A stretch of 16,245 bases of DNA from Micrococcales bacterium (GTDB lineage: Bacteria; Actinomycetota; Actinomycetes; S36-B12; UBA5976), in assembly GCA_024640585.1 (NCBI GenBank), contig JAHEEQ010000009.1:1-16245 (forward strand), in the 5' to 3' direction. Shown here piece by piece: positions 12,738 through 16,245 of the stretch. Under the pieces are notes generated by a model, which saw only the letters and a list, made by a program, of their open reading frames with translations, did no database searches and was not told the origin of the DNA. The position numbers were made by a program, and so were the translations under genes. Numbering within the stretch: position 1 is the first letter of the stretch; each line of letters starts with the position of its first letter.

Positions 12738-13894
12738 CTCGCGAACTAAAACGAGCCTGGCTTGCAACTGCAATCTGGTTTGGATTGAATGCATTCGGTT
12801 TAGCGTCCTTCATAGTGCGGCTACCTGAGGCAAAACAAATTCTGGATATCACGAATTCCAAACTCGGATTTGCGCTTTTCTTAGCTTCTACTGGAGTTTT
12901 AATTTCCATCAAGATTGTTGGCAAAACAGCGGCAAAATTTGGCAGTTCACCAGTAATGATTGTCGGTGCAGTAGCAACTGGAATTTTTCTGCCTATAGTT
13001 TCAGCTTTATCTAATTTCGAAGCATTCGTTTTCTCTCTCTTTTTGTTGCTGGTATCCCTAACAATTATGGATATTGCAATGAACGCACAAGCGGTCACAA
13101 TCGAACATCTTTCCGAGAAATTAATCATGGGACGCCTTCACGGGCTTTTTTCCGCAGGTGGAGTTGCAGGTGGGTTGTTCGGTGGAATTTGCTCTTCGCT
13201 TGAAGTGAAATTGATTCACCAAGGTTTGGCAGTTGGATTAGTGACTTTAGTTGCGGTTTTGGTTTTTAAAACTTTTCTACTGCCGGCAAACTCAGATAAA
13301 CACGAACCTGAACCTGAATTGGCAAAAACTAAACCGCCAAAGATTTTCTACTTGCTTGGATTTGTCGGTCTATGCGCTGGAGTAATCGAAGGCTCTGCAG
13401 CCGATTGGGGTGCAGTGCTCATCTCAGATGAATTTGGTGCAACGGGACTGATTGCGTCTTTGCCATTTATAACTTTCCAATTTGCAATGGTGCTTGGACG
13501 TTTTTCATCAGATTCTTTAACATCTAAATTTGGCAGACCGCCAGTTTTATTATTTTGTGGCTCATTCGTCGCGATCGGACTCTCATCAGGTCTAATCATT
13601 GGAGGCCAATCTGCAATTGTTGTGGCCTGGTTTGCAATGGGAATTGGCGCATCGGTTGTGATTCCTATGGTGTTTAGCGTGGCAGGTGCGATTGCAAAGA
13701 ACAGTTTCAGTGGAGTTGTTGCTCCATCCCAGGCAGTAGCAACTGTATCTGGCATCTCATATTCTGCTTTTTTAATCGGCCCACCAGTAATTGGATTTAT
13801 TGCAGATTTAATATCACTTCGTTGGGCGATGATGATTCCAGCATTTCTTGCGCTAGGAATTATTTACGGTTCTCGAATCGCACAACGGGTTTGA
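12734..13894 (+). CDS. MFS transporter, YbjJ-like
   Basis: The 386-residue permease has about 12 membrane helices in two halves around a hydrophilic loop near residues 178-202 (PANSDKHEPEPELAKTKPPK). Features resembling the YbjJ/fucose-permease-like branch are FIVRLPEAKQIL near the start, the helix DIAMNAQAVTIEH (about 112-124), MGRLHGLFSAGGVAGGLFGG (131-150), EGSAADWGAVLISDEFG (about 218-234) and MVLGRFSSDSLTSKFGRPPVL. It should move a small solute or drug across the membrane; the substrate is unknown. The start overlaps the upstream stop as ATGA. A strong hairpin begins five bases after its stop codon. Confidence 0.92.
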   Translation: MTRELKRAWLATAIWFGLNAFGLASFIVRLPEAKQILDITNSKLGFALFLASTGVLISIKIVGKTAAKFGSSPVMIVGAVATGIFLPIVSALSNFEAFVFSLFLLLVSLTIMDIAMNAQAVTIEHLSEKLIMGRLHGLFSAGGVAGGLFGGICSSLEVKLIHQGLAVGLVTLVAVLVFKTFLLPANSDKHEPEPELAKTKPPKIFYLLGFVGLCAGVIEGSAADWGAVLISDEFGATGLIASLPFITFQFAMVLGRFSSDSLTSKFGRPPVLLFCGSFVAIGLSSGLIIGGQSAIVVAWFAMGIGASVVIPMVFSVAGAIAKNSFSGVVAPSQAVATVSGISYSAFLIGPPVIGFIADLISLRWAMMIPAFLALGIIYGSRIAQRV

Positions 13895-13898
13895 TAGA

Positions 13899-13931
13899 CC
13901 GAAGGCCCCGCATCTTCTGCAGGGCCTTCGG
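13899..13931. terminator. Strong hairpin, likely bidirectional terminator
   Basis: CCGAAGGCCC (13899-13908) and GGGCCTTCGG (13922-13931) form a perfect 10-pair, GC-rich stem. The loop is 13 bases and includes a small GCA/TGC inner stem. It directly follows the MFS stop codon and lies eight bases after the stop of the small minus-strand ORF, so it may terminate both. The trailing T-run is weak on either side. Confidence 0.8.
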
Positions 13932-13939
13932 CTTTCGGT

Positions 13940-14065
13940 TTAGAAACCAGTCTTCTTCTTGTTTCTAGGTCCAGGTTTCTTGAATCCAGATTTGTTCGGG
14001 ATTGATTCCCAATCTTTGATGCGCCGTTCGAGCGCGCGGCTGATTTTCTTTTCGTACTTTGCGAT
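13940..14065 (-). CDS. Small basic protein ORF (41 aa) with apparent ATC start
   Basis: A frame on the minus strand encodes a 41-residue, very basic peptide that looks like a real protein. It starts AKYEKKISRALERRIKDW (an amphipathic helix) and continues to a PNKSGFKKPGPRNKKKTGF tail. There is no ATG, GTG or TTG in this frame back to the in-frame TAA at about 14126-14128. An ATC at 14063-14065 stands four bases after a strong GGAGG, giving an expected Met-Ala-Lys-Tyr start. The frame stays open upstream without any usual start. The stop lies just before the shared hairpin. Either the gene truly uses ATC, or the start codon carries a sequence error. The function is unknown; binding to nucleic acid is possible from its charge. 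Confidence 0.5.
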   Translation of the reverse strand: MAKYEKKISRALERRIKDWESIPNKSGFKKPGPRNKKKTGF

Positions 14066-14192
14066 AACTCCTCCAGTATGTGAAACACGAACATTGCCTT
14101 GGCGGCAAGCCGGTTTGCTATCGGTTTAGGAGTTATAGTCAAAACATATTTGGCGAAATATAAGGCAAAGCCCTGACAAGTCTTGCTAATTT

Positions 14193-15413
14193 TTATGGAT
14201 TGAAATAGACCACGAAAAAGTCCCGGCTTGCTTCCACTTGATAGCGATTTGCAGGACGTGGAAATTCAACTGGTTTGTATGGCATTAGGTGGTTATGGTC
14301 ATTTGGCAAGTACCACATGTAAGAGACCCACCAACGGTTGATATCTAGCTGCATGGCTCTCACGCAACCGGCCTTTTTGAGGATTTCGGCCAGTGTGCGG
14401 GCAGAAAGAGCGTCGCCAACTACGTAAACAAAATCGCCATCGGCAGTGACTCCGATGCCGCTACGCCAGACATATAGGCCACCTCCAAGGGTTGCGCCCC
14501 AGGAAGAGCTCACTGCAGAGTCGACGTTTGATGAAAGCTTGCCGTTGTCGACAAGAAGTTTGAGATTTTGTCGCACTGATTTCACATCTGCTGACATTTT
14601 GCAGTCCCGACCCCACATACAAATGTCTTGAGTTCCATCTTTGTAAACCACAATCGAGGCGGAGCCATTTTTCAATTTACCAAGTGTGATGTTGTCTTGG
14701 TAGTAACCCCCTTGCGAGTCAGCAACTTTGAATCCACCATTAAAAGTTGCAATCATTCCTGATGCTGCATCTTTAGGCGCGTGGATTCCGGTTGACCACA
14801 AATCAAGTTGCCCTGGATCATCTGTTCCAGGATGTTGTTCGAATGAAACATGTTTGCCGCTCATCCAAACCACACCAGCTAAATACGAAGTGTGCTCTTT
14901 ATCAGGGCGAACATAAGCAACTTGAATAACTGGCACACCATCGACTTCAACTTTGGTTTTGAAAATGCCCTCACCTTTTAATGCAGGTGTTACTTGGGTA
15001 GGCATTGGTTCGCGCAAAACTACTGGTTCAGTAGGTGTAACCGAAGGGGTAGAAGTTGGTGAATTATCAACTTGGCCATCAATCAAGGATTGGTCTGGAT
15101 CGCCACCAATTGTTGGAGGATGAAGTTGGTAGTCAACCCATTCAACACCTGTAACCACGAAACCAATTCCGTGATCTCGCATCCAATCAGCGACTCGCGC
15201 AGAAACCGGGTCAGTACTTGGCTTTGTGAGCATCATGCCAATTGAAATTGCACTGGCTGCGCCAATGACGAATACTGGAACGCCAACTACATTGAAAAGG
15301 AATTTGCCAATCTTTGATTTTGGCATGCGAAAAATTTTGCGTCGCTTCTTTGGTTGCAAAACTTCAGTTTGGACTTCAATCTGCGTTTCTTCAGGCGTTA
15401 GTTCTTCAGACAC
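14193..15413 (-). CDS. Membrane-anchored phosphodiester glycosidase (NAGPA) domain protein
   Basis: The 406-residue protein begins with a basic cytoplasmic segment and one membrane helix (about residues 37-62). An extracellular spacer follows, including a Ser/Thr/Pro-rich linker (about 117-145). The C-terminal domain (about 147-406) matches the phosphodiester glycosidase/NAGPA fold: ATFNGGFKVADSQGGYY (222-238), GATLGGGLYVWRSGIGVTADGDFVYVVGDALSARTLAEIL (306-345), and GCVRAMQLDINRWW (349-362). Such domains act outside the cell on phosphodiester-linked sugars, as in exopolysaccharide or wall glycopolymers; the substrate here is unknown. GTG at 15413 follows GGGAG five bases upstream. A palindrome at 15447-15466 lies just before the probable -10, so it may be regulated separately from the upstream SDR gene. 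Confidence 0.85.
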   Translation of the reverse strand: MSEELTPEETQIEVQTEVLQPKKRRKIFRMPKSKIGKFLFNVVGVPVFVIGAASAISIGMMLTKPSTDPVSARVADWMRDHGIGFVVTGVEWVDYQLHPPTIGGDPDQSLIDGQVDNSPTSTPSVTPTEPVVLREPMPTQVTPALKGEGIFKTKVEVDGVPVIQVAYVRPDKEHTSYLAGVVWMSGKHVSFEQHPGTDDPGQLDLWSTGIHAPKDAASGMIATFNGGFKVADSQGGYYQDNITLGKLKNGSASIVVYKDGTQDICMWGRDCKMSADVKSVRQNLKLLVDNGKLSSNVDSAVSSSWGATLGGGLYVWRSGIGVTADGDFVYVVGDALSARTLAEILKKAGCVRAMQLDINRWWVSYMWYLPNDHNHLMPYKPVEFPRPANRYQVEASRDFFVVYFNP

Positions 15414-15439
15414 AAATTCTCCCGGTAATCAGGTGCGAA

Positions 15440-15445
15440 AGTTTA
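15440..15445 (-). promoter_or_regulatory. Probable -10 of the phosphodiester glycosidase gene
   Basis: On the minus strand TAAACT at 15445-15440 would start transcription near 15433. This gives a leader of about 20 bases that includes the GGGAG ribosome-binding site. Confidence 0.45.
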
Positions 15446-15446
15446 G

Positions 15447-15466
15447 TTTCTAGAAATTTCTAGAAA
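15447..15466. promoter_or_regulatory. Tandem palindrome, candidate operator
   Basis: TTTCTAGAAA occurs twice back to back (15447-15456 and 15457-15466). Each 10-mer is a perfect palindrome, and the 20 bases together are also one. The site overlaps the stop codon of the SDR gene and lies immediately upstream of the TAAACT -10 element, in the promoter spacer. This is a typical place for repressor binding. It could instead form a hairpin at the SDR gene end. Confidence 0.5.
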
Positions 15467-16197
15467 TTAATTCGATTGAAAATAGGCGTTGGCAGATGTT
15501 TGATGACGAGCATGATCCACTGCCAAATCCCAGGGGTGTAAATAACTGGCTTGCCGGCATTCATCCCTTTGACTATAGCTGCGGCTACAACGCTCGGATT
15601 AGCCTGTTTTTGCCCCTTTTGGGTGCGCTCGACGGTCATTGCTGTTTCGGTTGGACCTGGCTTGATTAGCACGATTTTTAACTTAGTTCCAGCAAATCTG
15701 TGCGCCAGACCTTTGGTGAAAGTCTCAACCATTGCTTTGGTGGCACCATAAACATAATTTGCCTTACGTCCACGGTCGCCCGCTACAGAACCTATGACAC
15801 CGATTGTGCCGCCTGCGAATTGCATTTCATGAGCAAAGCCCTCCGCGAACATCGCAACGGATGTGGCATTGATGTTTATTACATCTTTTATTGAACGAAG
15901 ATTGCCTTGAATCTCTTGCTGATTGGGCAAAATGCCGTGTGCGATCAAAACAGTGTCGATTTTCTCTTTGGAAATATCTTCAACTAATTCTTTGATTTGC
16001 TTTGGCTTTTCGAAGTCAATAATTTCAATTTCACTCTCATTCTTTGGATTGCGAACTTTGAGGTCTTTTGCAAGTCGCTTTGCTTTATCTTTGTCGCGTG
16101 CAACTAACACAAATTGGACATTTCCCTCTTGATTCCAAATTCGAGCACACTCAGTCGCGATTGTTGAAGTTGCACCGATGATTACGATTCTTTTCAT
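15460..16197 (-). CDS. dprE2: SDR family oxidoreductase, DprE2-like decaprenylphosphoryl-2-keto-ribose reductase
   Basis: The 245-residue short-chain dehydrogenase has nucleotide loop GATSTIA (8-14), LIAHGIL (84-90), NINAT with Asn110, Ser137 in GSVAGDRGRKANYVYGATKA, and catalytic Tyr150/Lys154. Several features match mycobacterial DprE2: the RGRKANYVYGATKA region (RVRRANFVYGSTKA there), IKPGPTETAMT, and the C-terminal YTPGIWQWIMLVIKHLPTPIFNRI, which parallels its [23 protein letters not shown] ending. DprE2 reduces the 2-keto intermediate made by DprE1 to decaprenyl-phospho-arabinose, the arabinose donor for wall arabinan. The start overlaps the upstream stop by one base (TAATG), and that upstream reading frame ends like DprE1. 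The pairing makes the assignment likely; other SDR roles cannot be excluded. Confidence 0.75.
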   Translation of the reverse strand: MKRIVIIGATSTIATECARIWNQEGNVQFVLVARDKDKAKRLAKDLKVRNPKNESEIEIIDFEKPKQIKELVEDISKEKIDTVLIAHGILPNQQEIQGNLRSIKDVININATSVAMFAEGFAHEMQFAGGTIGVIGSVAGDRGRKANYVYGATKAMVETFTKGLAHRFAGTKLKIVLIKPGPTETAMTVERTQKGQKQANPSVVAAAIVKGMNAGKPVIYTPGIWQWIMLVIKHLPTPIFNRINF

Positions 16198-16245
16198 TAA
16201 CTACCTAACAATCTGCGGGACATTGCGGAACTTATTTTAGGGTCA
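16197..16245 (-). CDS. dprE1: Probable DprE1 (decaprenylphosphoryl-ribose 2-oxidase), C-terminal end only
   Basis: The minus-strand frame upstream of the DprE2-like gene is open from the window edge and ends DPKISSAMSRRLLGS followed by TAA at 16199-16197. The closing pattern DP...S-x-M-(S/A)-RRL resembles the tail of DprE1-type FAD oxidases, and the one-base overlap with the DprE2-like start fits the known dprE1-dprE2 pair. Only 15 residues are visible, so the call rests largely on context. Confidence 0.55.
   Translation of the reverse strand, partial: DPKISSAMSRRLLGS

Noticed and set aside
13348..13755. 135-residue minus-strand ORF opposite the MFS gene
   Set aside because: It is a shadow of the permease reading frame with no recognisable domain.
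14094..14108. TTGCC-TTGGC-GGCAA inverted repeat upstream of the small minus-strand ORF
   Set aside because: The arms are only five bases, and the position relative to a promoter is unclear; it is likely to be chance.
13864..14142. 92-residue minus-strand ORF beginning MTITPKPIANRLAAK
   Set aside because: It crosses the strong hairpin at 13899-13931 and overlaps the MFS gene end. Its composition is irregular, and the neighbouring frame (13940-14065) reads as a far more protein-like peptide behind a perfect ribosome-binding site.
14162..14200. Imperfect stem near GCAAAG/CTTGC followed by a T-run on the plus strand
   Set aside because: The stem is only about five pairs with a bulge, and no plus-strand gene ends there, so it is not called a terminator.

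Overview
The window looks like a compact chromosome segment from a free-living actinobacterium. GC is moderate to low, roughly low-to-mid 40s by eye, and intergenic gaps are short. A DprE2-like reductase, preceded by what looks like the tail of DprE1, points to Actinomycetota. The low GC and streamlined layout fit the freshwater acI/Nanopelagicales type. That placement is inference, because no 16S or phylogenetic marker is present.

Layout, left to right. 1-387 is the 3' end of pyruvate phosphate dikinase. 472-2163 is a two-gene phosphate uptake unit: a PhoU-like DUF47 protein followed by a PiT permease. A tRNA-Lys(CTT) at 2224-2296 ends one base from a converging gene. 2298-4814 (minus) holds an isoprenylcysteine-methyltransferase-like membrane protein, an ABC ATPase, an ABC-2 permease and a DUF998 membrane protein. 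4869-5858 is a Gfo/Idh/MocA oxidoreductase. 5962-8379 is a large secreted protein with repeated Cys-x-Asp-x(6)-Cys units. 8395-10209 (minus) carries a VOC/PhnB-like protein and a GH13 alpha-glucan hydrolase. 10241-13894 (plus) carries a DUF4260 membrane protein, a second secreted propeller-like protein, a DUF4287-DUF1801 protein and an MFS permease. A strong hairpin at 13899-13931 separates these from a small basic ORF on the minus strand that seems to start at ATC. 14193-16245 (minus) holds a membrane-anchored phosphodiester-glycosidase-domain protein, the DprE2-like SDR and the last codons of a probable dprE1.

The most striking feature is regulatory. Eight start codons (2900, 4358, 4814, 4869, 8871, 10209, 10241, 12177) each have a TANNNT hexamer ending exactly seven bases before the first base of the start codon, that is, with six bases between. 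None of the eight has a convincing ribosome-binding site. This is the geometry expected for leaderless mRNAs. Most of the other genes have a Shine-Dalgarno sequence or overlap the gene upstream. No CRISPR array, insertion sequence, prophage or plasmid feature was seen.
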